64,000 bases of DNA from Lunularia cruciata (lineage: Eukaryota > Streptophyta > Marchantiopsida > Lunulariales > Lunulariaceae), in NCBI GenBank assembly GCA_948567375.1, contig OX419755.1:72048944-72112943 (forward strand), in the 5' to 3' direction. The translations under genes and the position numbers were made by a program. Below the pieces are notes generated by a model. That model ran no database searches. It was given only the letters and a program-made list of their open reading frames with translations, and was not told where the DNA came from. This document shows, one piece after another, positions 9,065-21,662 of this stretch. Every line of letters starts with the position of its first letter. Within the stretch, counting starts at the first letter, position 1.

Positions 9065-12000
9065 GAGGTGATCTTGGTAGTCACTGCCTGTCATGCTTTA
9101 AACCAAACGCATCACGCAGACTCGATGTCTGCTGAGGTAAAATGTTACGAATCCTTGACACTGAATTATCTCGCGGTGGCCCACCAGTCAAGGTATCTCC
9201 ATCATATCTTCAGTAGGAACCGACAGAGGCTTCGTTAAGGAGATTCATCGTGTTCCTTCCGCGCTTGCCACTTGAGGATTTCCCTGCTGCTGCTGCTACC
9301 TCGGTGCGAGTCTAGAGACACAGCTCGACTCTGACAAAGCTCAAAGCATGTTTGCATTTGAAAGTGCCAATTTTTGAGGCTCGATCTGAAGCCGGGTTTG
9401 TGCAGTCTTTCGTTCAAAAAAGACTAGTGTCACTATAGGTTCCTGAGTCAGAGACCCTTGAGCGGGTATAACAAGTGTGAGGGGAATCGACTGTGGTCTT
9501 CTTTTTAGAAGTCCTAACACTGTACACAAGCTACTCTTAGAATGTTATCTTACTTCAGTCCGAATGAAGCAAAGCACTGGGACCCAGTGCTACTCTCACA
9601 AGGAGCACGTCAGCATGTGAGGTTGCAGTTTTCTGTCCAAGTGAGGTTCGCGTTACCTTGCAGGCATATCTTGGCATTATCTCTACAAGGAATGGTTGTA
9701 CTGGAGTAGTTCTGGGAAAGTCTTGCTTGAGGATTGCTCCTCGTTAGCGTGAGATGGAACCTTTGTAAATGTGAAGCTATGATCAACCAAGGATTGAGTT
9801 GAGATATGCATGTATCAAACTCACATACTCCAAGCCTGTAACAGATGGGGTATTGATATATGAATATGAGGGAGGTGACGACGACTGGAATTTAATTAGT
9901 CCCAACTGGAATTTAATTAGAGATAGCTGTCCATTCTGTGAACTTTATCTACAGTTCTGTACAAACGTAATCAGTATTTGAGAGCATGGTAGATGGGACT
10001 GCTTTGGAATACTTGAACGTTGTTGGTTGCAATTCCCAACGGTCAATGCTACCAACCATCTGTCTACTCCCGTTTCTCGCACTTGATCACTCACATTCTT
10101 TGTATGCACGCCCTTATACTATGTGACGTTTGTTTTTATGCTATCGGATGTGCAACGGGTTTTGTAGTGCAATACATAATGTGTACAGTTTGGAAATCAA
10201 TAACAATCGCAACACTACCCAGAGATAGAAGATACATATCGGTATGCATTTCGGAGTCTCGCCTTTAGAGTTGATCTTAACTGCTCTGCAAACGGAATAG
10301 TAGAAGTGTGCCTACAGAGGCAGTTCCCTGACAGTACTGAACGTTAGAAGAGGGAATGAGCAAGCCTCTAGTCACTTGTGTCTGTATAAGTCCTTCATTT
10401 TTATTTAGTAGTCACACGCATCTCATTTCACGGGGCAAACATTATCTGCTTCTACTCGGATCATGAGAGTATGCCCCTTCTAGGTAGTTGCAAGTTGTCT
10501 CTTCACTGCAGGCACACTTCCACTGTCCCCTACTAGGGCTGTTTGCTCCTGCTGGCTACAAATCCAAACGTCTAGTCATTAGTTTCAACGAGAATATCAA
10601 ACTGCGGATAGATTTACTGCCAATGCACATGTCCGCAGTTCGCACCTTTTGTATGAATTAGTTAGCAAGGCCAACAAACAAGTGGAAAATCACCAGATTC
10701 TACTGGTCGGTTCTGTGGAAGCAGATCTCCATCATCATCTACCATTCCAATAGCAATGTACACATAACGTTTGATGGGTACAGAAACACGCACCGTAATG
10801 TCCAACTTTATGTTTGATTAACTTAAGAGTCAGAACTTGCTAATATGCACATCTAAGCCTTTGAATCCAAATAGTTGGCGTTGCCCCAACCAGGTTCAGG
10901 AAATCTCTATATTAGGAGGTTTCACGAGAGTTTACCGAATTGTTACGAGAACGGGATGATTAACGGGAGACCATAAAAACAAGTTCTTGTGAGATTGAAA
11001 AGGTCTGTACTTAAATTTCCAGGATTCACGAAAGCCACATTCAAGGTTCCATGATTCAAGAAAGTTAAGTAATTCTAGAAAGACACAAGTAATTTAGGAA
11101 AATCAAGAGAATTCACGGGAACGGACAGGTAGTTTACTAGATAAAACGAGTTCATAAATTGAATGACTAAAATCGTTAAGAAAGTTAGACAAACAATTAA
11201 CAAAACATCCTACAACTATCTACAAAAATGAACAAGTATCGCAAAATTTGATGGATCACTTCCCAACACATCTCGTGAACTTTTCACACTTCGGAATTTC
11301 GTAGTGAACCTAATTGACACCCCGTATTACTTATCTTGGCAGGATCATCGACCTAAAACCCACCCTAAACCATGAACTCTGCTGCTTTTCGTTAGCCTTT
11401 GACCATTTTTACAAGCTAGATAGAGTTCACCTATCATTGCATGACACTTTCGTAGAGTACACCAGATTGGGCAAAAATGACCATACTTCTCGATTGGTAG
11501 ATTGGTTTGGATTGAGTACAACATCAGAGTCATCTGTAGATCATCTTCTTAATACTCGGTGATCGACTGGTTCCAATATGTGTAGGGCGTATGACACACA
11601 GTTTGGTTCAGCATTAATCATGAAATTAGTTTAGTTAGAAAAAATCTTAAATAACCATCCAATTTACTAAAAGAAATTCAAGTTTTAAATAACAGTTTAA
11701 TGAACACCCTCTGGTAAGTTCCAATGTAGTTTATGCCATCAACCAGTCCACAATCGTGGAACCTGCCCGCAGAAATAAGTGAAAAAGTGGAGTCAAAAGC
11801 TAATACAAAATATACGCCATAACATAATATTTAAAATTTGGATGTTTATTTTAATAATTTATTTTTTGGGTTCATTTTCCCTCCGTCTTCCCGGACCTTG
11901 TGCTTTTCCTTTTATTTGGTGCCTTTGGTCATGTCGTTGCATACATACATAAATATTTCTTTTTCCATCGGAGCCCCTTGTGTTTTCTCCTCTGTTGTGA

Positions 12001-13940
12001 TCTTTTCCGCGCTTTGTATTTTGAAATTTCTTATCTTTTTCCTTTTACTTCGCGGTATACTATTTGGCTCGGTTTTTCTCTTTATCTAATTTATCTTGTA
12101 ATCGCGTATCTTCATTTTATCTTTCCCCTTGATAAACAAAGGTGCCGGGAAACCCTTTCAATCAAACATAATAAATACCTTTTATTTTTGGATTATTCAA
12201 ACTGGCTGCAAAAGCAAAAGCAGTCCACTACTTCATTTCCAGCGTGCAATAATAGGTGGTTTTAATTTTTTCTTTATTGGATTTCATATCCATTCCGCCT
12301 AAGTTTTTATAGTAGTGTTGTCAAATATTTACGAGTGTTTAGAAATATGCTAATTTTTCAAAATAAGTTTTTATCATACTTACGAAGATCTAATGTTATT
12401 GAAAATTCTCATAAAGATCTGGAGATTAATATTTTTGTTCATCCTCACATATCCTCACATTATGAACTCCAGTTTTCTTGGAAACTTTGACATGGATTAA
12501 AACCAAATCAATTTTATACAATGTCCAGAATATTTTATGGATGGTCACCCAAATTCCTTAACCACATCGTACACTTAGGGATCCACTTGTATGATGTCGA
12601 GGGAAATTCTGATCAAATTGCATTTAGCTCTTTGCAATCTTTACAGATCTTTAGAAGCAAAATCAAAAGAGAATATCAGACTTGTGCTTCTTGGACATTG
12701 TATAAATGAGAATGAGATTTTTTTCCATGGACATGGAGAACAAGAAATAATTATACTTCAGATGGCTAGATAAGAAAGTTATGATCCATCTTCTAATGTT
12801 GTGACTTTACTCAATTCCACTTTTCCTCTCCTTTGGTTTTCCTTCATAGGAATTTGCGTCTCCCTCTTCTTCCTCAAGTAGGTAAGTACTATTGCTTAAA
12901 GTTCAATTATCGTCTTGGACGACAAGAAAGTTGTTGAGAAAAGTCTTGAAAGTTTAAAAGACGCAATTAAGATCCCAATAGTTGATTAAAGGCAACGATA
13001 TTCTTGTCATCTTGACCATGTTGGGATGAGAGAGATGGACCAAATCTCATTTTCATGTACGAGAAATACAATGTTTGGATTCTTGGTGTTGATTGTTCTG
13101 GTGGTAGGTTACCATTTCCTGAGCTTTCTACGTATATCATAGTTTCTTCTCTTTCTCTCTGCATATTCCCATTCTAGTCGTCCTAAATTTGGTTTCCCAA
13201 CATTTTAGTGAGATCAAGTATGTACGAATATGGACGCAATTACCTTCACCCATGACAATTGTTTGGTGTCTATGCCATGAATTTTATACGGATTTTTAGT
13301 CTTTCCAGAAGGTAGACCCTAGTCGGGTCTAGGGTCTACTATAGTACATTCATGTCACATTCCAAGCAGTTGACAGAAGAAATAGCATACTCATATTCTA
13401 AACTTTGGTCTCTCCAAACGAAGTATGGGTAGGCTTCAGAAGGGTCAGAAATCTTTCCTAACTTCTGTCTCCTTTATACTCTCGTTCAGTAGACTCGTTT
13501 CGTGGTTAAAATGTGGTTCTTCTTCAATTCTCTTGTTCTGATGACCTTTACATTCCTGCACTTCAATTCTCTCATGTACAAACAACTTGAAGATGAACCC
13601 ATATATAAATATAAAATTTGCTATATTCTGGGATCCACCATGTTTTGTTCTGGGATGTTTCCCAGACCATGTACAGTAGCGAGCGTCTCGCCATGGATAC
13701 TAAAGGTCAGTTAGCACATCCATTTGTCCATTCATCCAAGCTTCTTTCCGTCCATCCACAAGCATAAACCCTGCGACGGCCCGGGAGTTTTCAGAGAAGC
13801 GAAGGTTTTCTCGCAGGAAGCGAGGACAGATTCTTCGAAACGGTTCACTCTCGGAGAAATTGCAATTTTGCTGGAAGAGGAGCAGTAGTGATCTATCGAG
13901 TGATCTATCGAAGATTTAGCAAAGAATCAGGATCGCCACC
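9065..13940. other. Intergenic, about 4.9 kb, no gene recognised
   Basis: The first few hundred bases are probably the SPT16 3' UTR. The remainder has only short ORFs without coding character. Two details stand out: a short tandem repeat (CTGGAATTTAATTAG twice, about 9889-9920) and an 11-bp perfect hairpin at 13312-13339. The last 200 bases before 13941 should hold the MAM33 promoter and leader, including an AAACCCT telo-box-like motif near 13766 and a duplicated GTGATCTATCGA near 13889. Confidence 0.6.
13312..13339. repeat. Perfect 11-bp hairpin
   Basis: Arms GTAGACCCTAG (13312-13322) and CTAGGGTCTAC (13329-13339) flank the loop TCGGGT. No coding region is next to it. It could be a transposon footprint or a chance structure. 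Confidence 0.7.
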
Positions 13941-15744
13941 ATGTCTGTCGCGCGAGCTCTGCGAAGAGCTGCGGCTCCACTGAGGCGGTGCGCCGCGCCG
14001 TATCTCGTGGAGCAGCCGACACTGACTGCCGCTTCTGGGAGGAGCTTCGCAGCTGCCGTTGAGGGTACTGGAATGAAACCTGCTCCGCTATGGACGCTCT
14101 CACGTATGGCGTCCACTGCCCGTGAGGTTGGCCGAGAGTCCGACGGCGGATTGCTTTCAGTCCTTAGAGCGGAGCTAGAACACGAGAGGAAGACCTACTC
14201 TCAACCCAAGGTCGGACATTCCTTCTTGTCACCTCTTTCAGCCTTGACGCTTGTTTTCGAGCTCGGATTGTGTTCTTGTGTCTTGATGGCATTGTCTTGA
14301 ACCAGAAATCTATCTGTCCACGAAAATGTTTAGAGAAATGAGATAAAAGGTTATATGGTGGAACCCCTTGGAAGCTGTAGATTTTGATCATAAGGTTTGG
14401 CTTTTACTGTTATAGCGTTGGAATGCTCCGTAGAGAAACTCGCCGTCTGGACGAGCCTGCGATTTATCTACTTCCACAAGATCGCCGAGCGGGTGACGGG
14501 TTTCCGAGTCGAATAGCTCTATCCTAGGTCTTTAGTTTATTTTGCACTGAATTGTTCCAGTTTTCAAGTTTGAAATGATGGACAAAGCCATGTTATGGAT
14601 TTTCAAATTCCAACCCCTGCCAGCCAGCGTGAGGGTTTATGGTTTTAGTTTAGAAACAATAAGGGGTTCATTTCTTTCTAATAGATCTGCCGCTAGTATT
14701 TGTGTCTATTTCCTGTTGTTGCGTAGCTCAAGGGACGGATTTTTTTTTTAAATGGAAACATTTTGGCTCATTGTGGGATTTTTATTTTCACTGGTGGAGA
14801 AGCTTCTCGGTCTCAATCGGTACCTGCAGCCCTTGCTTGATCTGATATGTCGATACTTTGTGTCTCGCAATTCTATGGTTCATCAACAGGATGTGTCAAG
14901 AGGGCCTCCCAAGCCTTGGACCTTGACCGACAAGCAGGGACACGCGGACGTCATCTTGCGTAGATCTTTTGGTCAAGAGGACATTGCAGTTACATGCGTG
15001 TATCAACCTGATGCCTACGGTGAGGACCATGCGCACGATGAGGAACCGGAGGGTAGTGACCAGGACGAGAGAGACGACGAGTCTGCCGCTTGCGTTAACA
15101 TGACAATCACAGTCAACAAGGGAGCGGACAATCCCACACTAGAGATCAGCGCTGCATCCTATGGAAATGAGATTTCCATCGATCACGTCTACTTCTGGGA
15201 GGACAAGGACTCGAGGGATGCCCTGTATGATGGACCAAACTTTCTGTAAGTATACTTGACCTGAATCATTCAAGATTCAGCTGGTTTCTTTACTTGCTTA
15301 TCAATCGATGTTTCCATTCATGTAAAATTCTTGCATGCAGGGTTGACTGTGGGATCAGGATGAAAGTAATTATTTATGCTCAAACCATCGTAAATTTTGG
15401 AATTCTTGAACGAAAAAGCTTCCGTGGTGTTTGAGTGTACTAAGAAACAGCAGTCCTATTAGAATTGGAAGCGAGCGGGAAAGGTGAAGTATTAATGTTT
15501 AGGCATGGGATAACTACCACACCTATTAGGCTGTTCTGCTTTACTTTTGACTTCCATCTAATTTAAGTTACTTGTGTTGCACAGTCAATTAGATGAAGAG
15601 CTCCAAAGTCAATTCGAGAGGTACATCAAAGCTCGCGGTGTGAACAGGGAGTTGGTTGATTTCTTGTTCAAGCTTCTAGATGACAAGGAGCAACGTGAGT
15701 ACATGCGCTGGTTGCAGAAGGTCGAGCAGTTCGTCAAGCAGTAA
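13941..15744 (+). CDS. MAM33: Mitochondrial acidic protein MAM33 / p32 family, three exons
   Basis: Exons 13941-14210, 14890-15245 and 15585-15744 join in frame to 261 codons plus stop. Introns: GTCGGA...CAACAG (phase 0, weak donor) and GTAAGT...GCACAG. The start ATG lies in CGCCACCATG. The first ~55 residues are Arg/Ala-rich without acidic residues, a typical mitochondrial presequence. The mature part has the MAM33 hallmarks: LLSVLRAELEHERKTY, PPKPWTLTD, an acidic central loop (EDHAHDEEPEG...), ISIDHVYFW, LDEELQSQFERYIKARGVN, and the C-terminal EYMRWLQKVEQFVKQ. The family forms doughnut trimers in the mitochondrial matrix and acts in respiratory-complex and ribosome biogenesis. Splice sites are inferred from consensus and family match, not from transcripts. 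Confidence 0.92.
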
Positions 15745-16818
15745 ATACTATAAGCTTCTTCATGTTGATCAATCCACCACGTATTATAGGGGGAACGGTT
15801 TGGGCTCACGTTTGGACATTAAAGTTTCTCCCTCGCACAGAGCTTAAGAGCGAGCTGGTCAAGCTGAATCATACATCGCTCTGGGCCAACAGGAGTTTGC
15901 AAACCTACCAAGTCTTTGACAGAGACTATGAACTAGGGCACTGTTGGACATGAGTCTGCTTTCCATTGGTAGTCAACATACGAACTCTATGGACTTTTGA
16001 ACAGTCTGTCAAATTGGCCTGCATATCGCGTAAGCAGCAAATGGTTTTGTAGTCAAGATCTGATCATATACAATATGACACGGTTTCTCTCATTCAGAAT
16101 CATCGTCGCAGTCTTGAATGTGGGGCATGCTTGTGGATGATATCTTTGGCATCACTTTCTCCGGACAGAGACAAGATCACCATCTCGTGAACTATACTAT
16201 AATGCCTGTTGATTTCTGGGCTACACAACGTAATCATTTGTTTCACACACAACTTTCACACTGCACTCATATGATGCCTTTTTCAATGCCGATGGAAGTG
16301 TCTTGGCCAGGACAGAAGCTCTAGTTAATTGGAGCCTTATTAGATCAAGCCTTCCATCATTGGTACTGTACAGATGTGGTACGCCAGCACCCGAGTTAAG
16401 GTCAGCATGCAATATGTAAATCCTTGCCCCAGAGTAGCGGCTCTAGGCCCCCACCGTTAAGAAGTCTATTTCACAAACAAAGTAGTTTGCAAAGTATATG
16501 TCTCATAATGTTGATTTCTCCAATAGCAAGTTTCTTCAACTTGGACTCCCCTACCTTAAAAGAGCAGGACGTCCTGCAGTTGCTAATTCAACCGACGTTC
16601 GCGTGACCTAACGCTGAAGTAGTGGAGAGGTTTTCAGTCCTTTCTCTGACAAAAGAAAAGCTGAAGGATGCCCACAGTGTGCGTGCTTCAGAGTGCCGTA
16701 TCTTCACACAGAAAGGTACAGTCTACTTCCTCAAATAAGAGCAGTACCTACTGTCATAGGAGCGTTATGTTGAGTGTTGAGTATTTATATAATTTTCTTG
16801 AGGAACATTTGTACAGGA
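15745..16818. other. Intergenic, 3' UTR of MAM33 and flank
   Basis: Probably begins with the MAM33 3' UTR. Only short ORFs without coding character are present, and no repeat or RNA gene is seen before the tRNA. Confidence 0.55.
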
Positions 16819-16889
16819 GCATCGGTGGTCTAGGGGTAGAATAGTTCCCTGCCACGGAACAGACCCGGGTTCGATTCCCGGCCGATGCA
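16819..16889 (+). tRNA. tRNA-Gly (anticodon GCC)
   Basis: A 71-base cloverleaf. Acceptor arm GCATCGG pairs with CCGATGC, followed by discriminator A. The D arm contains TGGTCTAGGGGTAGAA (A box). The anticodon stem GTTCC/GGAAC holds loop CTGCCAC with GCC at 16851-16853. The T arm is CCGGGTTCGATTCCCGG (B box). There is no intron and no encoded CCA, as in nuclear genes. It reads GGC and GGU codons. All stems are fully paired, so it is likely functional. Confidence 0.97.
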
Positions 16890-16908
16890 ATTATGGCATA
16901 TCTCTTTG

Positions 16909-16912
16909 TTTT
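16909..16912 (+). terminator. RNA polymerase III terminator of tRNA-Gly
   Basis: TTTT on the sense strand 20 bases past the tRNA end, the minimal Pol III stop signal. Confidence 0.6.
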
Positions 16913-16989
16913 ATCAAATCAGGCTATCAAAGGTGCAGCAAGCTTTCCTACTCATCTCAAACTTCCGGTATCAGTTAGTTAGGCACATA

Positions 16990-17095
16990 ATTATATCTTG
17001 CTACTCATTCTCTAGAAACGAGAGGAAGGCCAACCACGTAGACAAATTGCTACTCATTCTCTAGAAACGAGAGGAAGGCCACCACGTAGACAAAT
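16990..17095. repeat. Tandem duplication, about 48 bp, two copies
   Basis: Two near-identical units of TTGCTACTCATTCTCTAGAA... ending in CACGTAGACAAAT, adjacent at about 16997-17046 and 17047-17094. A related single segment lies near 21660. Confidence 0.85.
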
Positions 17096-17179
17096 CGAAA
17101 GATGGGAAGACCCCGTCAAGCTGTACAAGGGAGAGACAAAAAGGTAAAATGGGGCTAAGCCCCAATAGTCTATATGAGA

Positions 17180-18105
17180 AATCTACCTTACCGCATCTAA
17201 GAGATCCGAGCTAACGTCTAATATGATAAGCTACACACAACTAGAGCATACCGAGCTAACGTCTAATATGATAAGCTACACACAACTAGAGCATACGAAG
17301 AAACATCACACTAACCACTGCCATGAGCAATGGACACACATTGTCTAAAATATGCTACAAAGTATGATAAGCTACACACAACTAGAGCATACGAAGAAAC
17401 ATCACACTAACCACTGCCCTGAGCAATGGACACACATTGTCTAAAATATGCTACAAAGTATGAGAAATCTACCCTACCGCATCTAAGAGATCCGAGCTAA
17501 CGTCTAATATGATAAGCTACACACAACTAGAGCATACGAAGAAACATCACACTAGCCACTGCCCTGAGCAATGGACACACATTGTCTAAAATATGCTACA
17601 AAGTATGAGAAATCTACCCTACCGCATCTAAGAGATCCGAGCTATGCAAGTCTCACAATCTACACACAACTAGAGCATACGAAGAAATATCACCTAATGT
17701 GATTGCTTTCTTATGGATTGCACTAGCCACTGCCCTGAGCAATGGACACACATTGTCTAAAATATGCTACAAAGTATGAGAGTGAGAGTGGTACCTCTAA
17801 CGTCTAATATGATAAGCTACACACAACTAGAGCATACGAAGAAACATCACACTAGCCACTGCCCTGAGCAATGGACACACATTGTCTAAAATATGCTACA
17901 AAGTATGAGAGTGAGAGTGGTACCTCTAACGTCTAATATGATAAGCTACACACAACTAGAGCATACGAAGAAACATCACCTAATGTGATTGCTTTCTTAT
18001 GGATTGCACTAGCCACTTCACTGAGCAATGGACACACACTGTCTAAAATATGCTACAAAGTATGAGAGTGAGAGTGGTACCCCTAACGTCTAATATGATA
18101 AGCTC
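17180..18105. repeat. Composite tandem repeat array downstream of element E
   Basis: A block containing GAGCAATGGACACACA and CTAAAATATGCTACAAAGT recurs six times (starting near 17323, 17421, 17563, 17742, 17863, 18021). A second block, CGTCTAATATGATAAGCTAC, alternates with it. Spacing varies from about 98 to 179 bp because sub-blocks are gained or lost. The array stops exactly where the element E reading frame ends, so it may be that element's expanded 3' UTR. Confidence 0.88.
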
Positions 18106-18700
18106 TCGCACATTCCCGGACAAATGTGTCAAACTCCGTGTCCATCGCTCCATATAACTCCAAGGCTAGAGGAACAAAGAGGTGACCTTGCTGCATGCCC
18201 TTATACTTGGAGACCTTGCGACTTGCTGTTACACTCGCCGCCCATCCAAGGGGATGGGTAATTACTCCTTTCGAAACTGTATCTCGTGTAGGGTCCATAA
18301 CCACGACATCCGCTACTATAACCTAATCATCTTGGACCATATATAAGTCTGCTCTAACACGTGTCGTATGCAAAGCATACGTACTCTCACTCCAAGCCAA
18401 GTATCCACTCTCTTGTGCCATAGCAAACACTATGTCCCTAATAGCATCATGGGTAGTTATCCTCTGTCCTCCAAAAGGACACTATGTCGTGTGGAATGCT
18501 ATTGCATCTAGTGTAGAACCACACTCACAAGTGAGTAATGAAGATGCAGATGGGTGGACCAAACCTAGGCAAAACCTCATCACTGTAGAGAAAGTAGCTG
18601 GTGCGAGTTGGAATGCACTAATGCATGGTCAAACTAGGATCCAAGAGCCTGCACCCTTGTCGGAGCAAGAGCAAAGACGTGCTCTAGTAGCCTGAGGAAT
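18083..18700 (-). pseudogene. E C-terminal domain: CCHC-like knuckle and endonuclease-like motif
   Basis: Read on the minus strand across frames: ECGSTLDAIAFHTT...CPFGGQRITTHDAIRDIVFAMA, a Cys/His pattern like the knuckle found downstream of RT in RLE-type elements. It is followed by VIVADVVVMDPTRDTV and HLFVPLALELYGAMD. The ADVVVMDPTR segment plus PLALE resembles a PD-(D/E)xK nuclease core, which would nick target DNA for target-primed reverse transcription. At least one in-frame stop lies in the stretch. The nuclease reading is an inference from motif spacing. Confidence 0.55.
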
Positions 18701-18964
18701 GGACGAGTCGACTAAGAGAGAATGAAGCATATGCTCACATTGTCGCTCCATCAAGGAAGACTGTAAACCTTTAGTCCAATCCGACGATAATGAAGCAAAA
18801 GGTGGAAAATCCTCTCATTCCAGTGTGGATAAACTATCTCTCCTTTGCTGCAATAACATCTAGAGAGAAAAGAATCCTCCCTCCACCTTTGTCACATAAG
18901 TCTCCAAAACCGGCCTATCAACAACCACAAAATGAGAGGAAAGTAGGGGTGCCGAGAGAGCTCA

Positions 18965-19976
18965 ACTACCCAAAAATGCTATAGGTGCCGTCTCTTCTAT
19001 AGATAGCAAGCCAACCCCTCCACATGAGATCGGTAGAGCCATATGTCTATGTGCAAAATCTCCTATCACATACTCAAATGTCCTTGGTCCAATAATATCA
19101 CCAAAGACTCCCATAATACTCCTATCAAATGCTCCTAGAGGTGATAGGAAGGAGGGAAGGAGGGACTATACATATGAGGTAGGATGGTTGATGAGCAATA
19201 TTGAAGGAAAGTATACCAAATGCCACCAGCAAATCTCCTAATAATGGAAGGTCATCCACATGGAGAACATCCTCTGCAAGGGCAGTGTCTAAGAAGCGTG
19301 TGATAAAATCCTCTAATCCTATTGGTACTCCAAGAACACAAAGTCCATCTGTGGATGTGATACATCCCTCTGGAAGCTCAAGGTGTGGAGGGATACCTAA
19401 AGGGGACCATGCACTGCACTTTGATACCTTGACTCTCAAGCCTACTAGATGTAACTTGGTAGTTAAGTAGTCAAAGGCCTGCCTAATCTGATCTATAGGG
19501 CCTACGATGTGTGTATCGTCTGCTAAGGAGGGAAATAAACAACCTAGCATGGCCAAAGTAGTAGATAGGAGAGCTCTAAAGTGAGCCATGGAAAATAAGG
19601 GTCCCCCCAAAGGATCTCCTTGACGTGTACCAACAACTGAATCCAAGACTATGACTCCTCCTTGTGAACCACCGTGCTGGTAGTAAAGGGAAGCAAGAGA
19701 GCCATTAAAAGACCACACAAAAGGAATGAGATTCACCAAGGATCCACCAGCTTCCCTAAGCTTTCTAAAGATGGATGCCCATGAGACGCTATTAAAAGCA
19801 TTCTCAAAATCCACTTGTAGGATGACCCACTCTAGATGGATATCTAGGAGTGCCCTAATGCCTAAAGATATAGCTCCACATCCTCCAAGTGTAGCTACTT
19901 CAAATTGATGTGGATTGAGGTGTTGTTGAAAGTGAGAATGATGTTGAAGGACAATGGTATGATTGACCAAATGCAA
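18965..19976 (-). pseudogene. E reverse transcriptase
   Basis: A 283-residue open stretch (19976-19125) holds RT fingers and palm: WVILQVDFENAFNSVSW (catalytic Asp), GTRQGDPLGGPLF, and the YxDD-equivalent FPSLADDTHIVGP near 19500-19540 (A-D-D). C-terminal to it, SKCSAWSPLG and LCVLGVPIG mark the thumb region. Past a stop, GGVGLLSIEETAPIAFLGS (near 18970-19040) continues the family's downstream segment. All three palm aspartates are kept. The family is widespread in non-seed plant genomes, as far as I recall. Confidence 0.85.
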
Positions 19977-20135
19977 AAAGATCTATCCAATAGCAATCAG
20001 TCTAATGCCCCCATGTAATTTCCATCGCAAGAAGTTGACTAGCACCTAACACTCGACTAACAGACATAAGAATGTTTCCTCTTGTTAATGCTACAGCCTA
20101 TTGAAACAACTTGGTAAAACCACTAGAAGGATCAT

Positions 20136-20992
20136 CTACCTAAAAGCAATCTCTAAGGTGCTCATAAACCATCCTTGACAAGCCTCTTGAGGAAAGGCAA
20201 GGGCAGTGCACAATGCTTGTGCAAACAACGACCTATCAAGATATAAAGGCTGCTCAGTTTGATAACCTAAGACTTCTAGTGGTAATCCCTCTATTGCTAT
20301 AAGATGTAGTGAGTGTAGGGAAGAGATAATCTCATTAGTAGGACTCACCATAGACAAAGGGTGTAGTGCTTGTGCTGCTCTACTAAACTCTTCTGCTTGA
20401 CCCAATGTCCTACATCATCGTAATCGAGTGGACTCTGTGGTATCTTGTGGCGATGCTTGTCTCCTAAATTGTGTAGCCCTAACAAACTCCTCTTGAAGGG
20501 CCGCCCAATCCCCTACTTGGAATCAACAAAATCTAGCAGCCACCTCTTTATGCCCCGCACGTCCCTCTCTAGCATAACAAAGACACCATCAAGGGAGTAA
20601 GAAGAATTGGAACCATGCTAGCTTGTCCAAGGGATCATGTGCCAAACAATCAAGTGGTAGGCAAAAAGCATGTCTAGCCTCATCATGGAGTGTGCGGGGT
20701 AGCCTATGGAATAGATGTGGACATGGAAAACTAGTCTCAAATAACTCCAAAATGCAACCGGCTTGGGAAGGTAACCACTCCCACAACTCGATCGATATCC
20801 CTAGAACAATCAACAAAGGGTTAGAAGAAGTGTGTGTAATCCCAAGTGTGCGTAATCCCAAGTGTCACTGCTGTCAATGTGGTCGCTCATCTCACATGGG
20901 CATCCCAAGTGGTCCAGCCATAGTCCTTGTGCATCCTTCCCACATGGGTCTATACCCCTTGCGAGGTAAAGCGTCAATGACCCACCGAGCAT
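20136..20992 (-). pseudogene. E N-terminal region upstream of RT, unknown domain
   Basis: Two open stretches, 20861-20589 (with LWEWLPSQAGCILELFETSFP and LHDEARHAFCLPLDCLAH) and 20405-20136 (with AEEFSRAAQALHPLSMVSPTNEI), lie upstream of RT and are separated by stops. Their position and strand suit the N-terminal half of the element's polyprotein. No DNA-binding zinc finger can be confirmed. Confidence 0.5.
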
Positions 20993-21060
20993 GGTGTATC
21001 TCGAGCCGCTCTAGGCTACTCCACATGGGAAGGTGTAGCCATGGTTAGCACAAGAATAAT

Positions 21061-21660
21061 GATAATAACACATGATGTTCCTCCCCATATCTCCTTGTAT
21101 ATGCAAAACTACAACCCCTCACATCCAACCCAACTCACATAAGAAAACAACCTCTCCAAACCCTAAAAACTATAAACTCTCATAACTTTCAATTTCCATC
21201 TTCAAAATTTTAAACTAAATTCCCATGAAAGTTAATCATGAAAGCCAAGAGATTAGAAATGAAAATTCCAAACCTATCACTCTCAATGTGTACTGATCAC
21301 TCTAAACCCTTAAAAAACTAAAAATCCTCATAACTTTTTACTCAATTCTACCAAAATTGAAAAACAAAGAGAATCTTCTATTCACTCGAGTGCTATATGC
21401 TAGAGAGCCCTCAGAAATTATAGATATGTCTTCTCAAGTCTCCCCCTCTCCTCTCCCGTCTCCACACTCTCCCTCACGCGAACTCAGAAAGAAACATTCT
21501 CTAGGGGTCTTACTATATCTTTCCACACCACATTCCCTAGGGGTTGTGTGGACATAGGGAAGAAGAAGAAACAGAAGAAAAGAGAAATTATCATTAGATG
21601 CAACAAGCTTTCCTAGTCATCTCAACTTCACAGTAACATTAGACTCATATCTGTATATCT
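21061..21660. other. No gene; imperfect internal repeat
   Basis: AT-rich sequence with two imperfect copies of an AAACCCT...CTCATAACTTT block (near 21165 and 21303). At 21600-21681 there is a segment similar to 16931-17012. No coding capacity recognised. Confidence 0.5.
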
Positions 21661-21662
21661 TC

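Larger units (their letters stand above)
18083..21060 (-). mobile_element. Non-LTR retrotransposon E with RT and endonuclease-like C-terminus, decayed
   Basis: On the minus strand the remains of one long polyprotein run from about 21050 to 18083: N-terminal segments of unknown function, a non-LTR-type reverse transcriptase, then a C-terminal domain. No LTRs or primer site are seen. A second, more decayed copy lies at 59.4-61.3 kb. Internal stops and frameshifts make it inactive. Class assignment (RLE-type non-LTR) is inferred from the CCHC-like segment and acidic motif downstream of RT. Confidence 0.75.

Noticed and set aside
8614..9084. 156-codon Ser-rich ORF antisense to the SPT16 acidic tail
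   Set aside because: It is the complement of Glu/Asp/Ser codons, a mirror of the real gene.
11314..12265. ORFs of 80-120 codons between SPT16 and MAM33
   Set aside because: AT-rich, overlapping in several frames, no recognisable motifs or splice-supported extension.
17180..18105. CRISPR-like alternation of repeats and spacers
   Set aside because: Repeat units are long, irregular and nested, in a plant nuclear context next to a retrotransposon; no cas genes.
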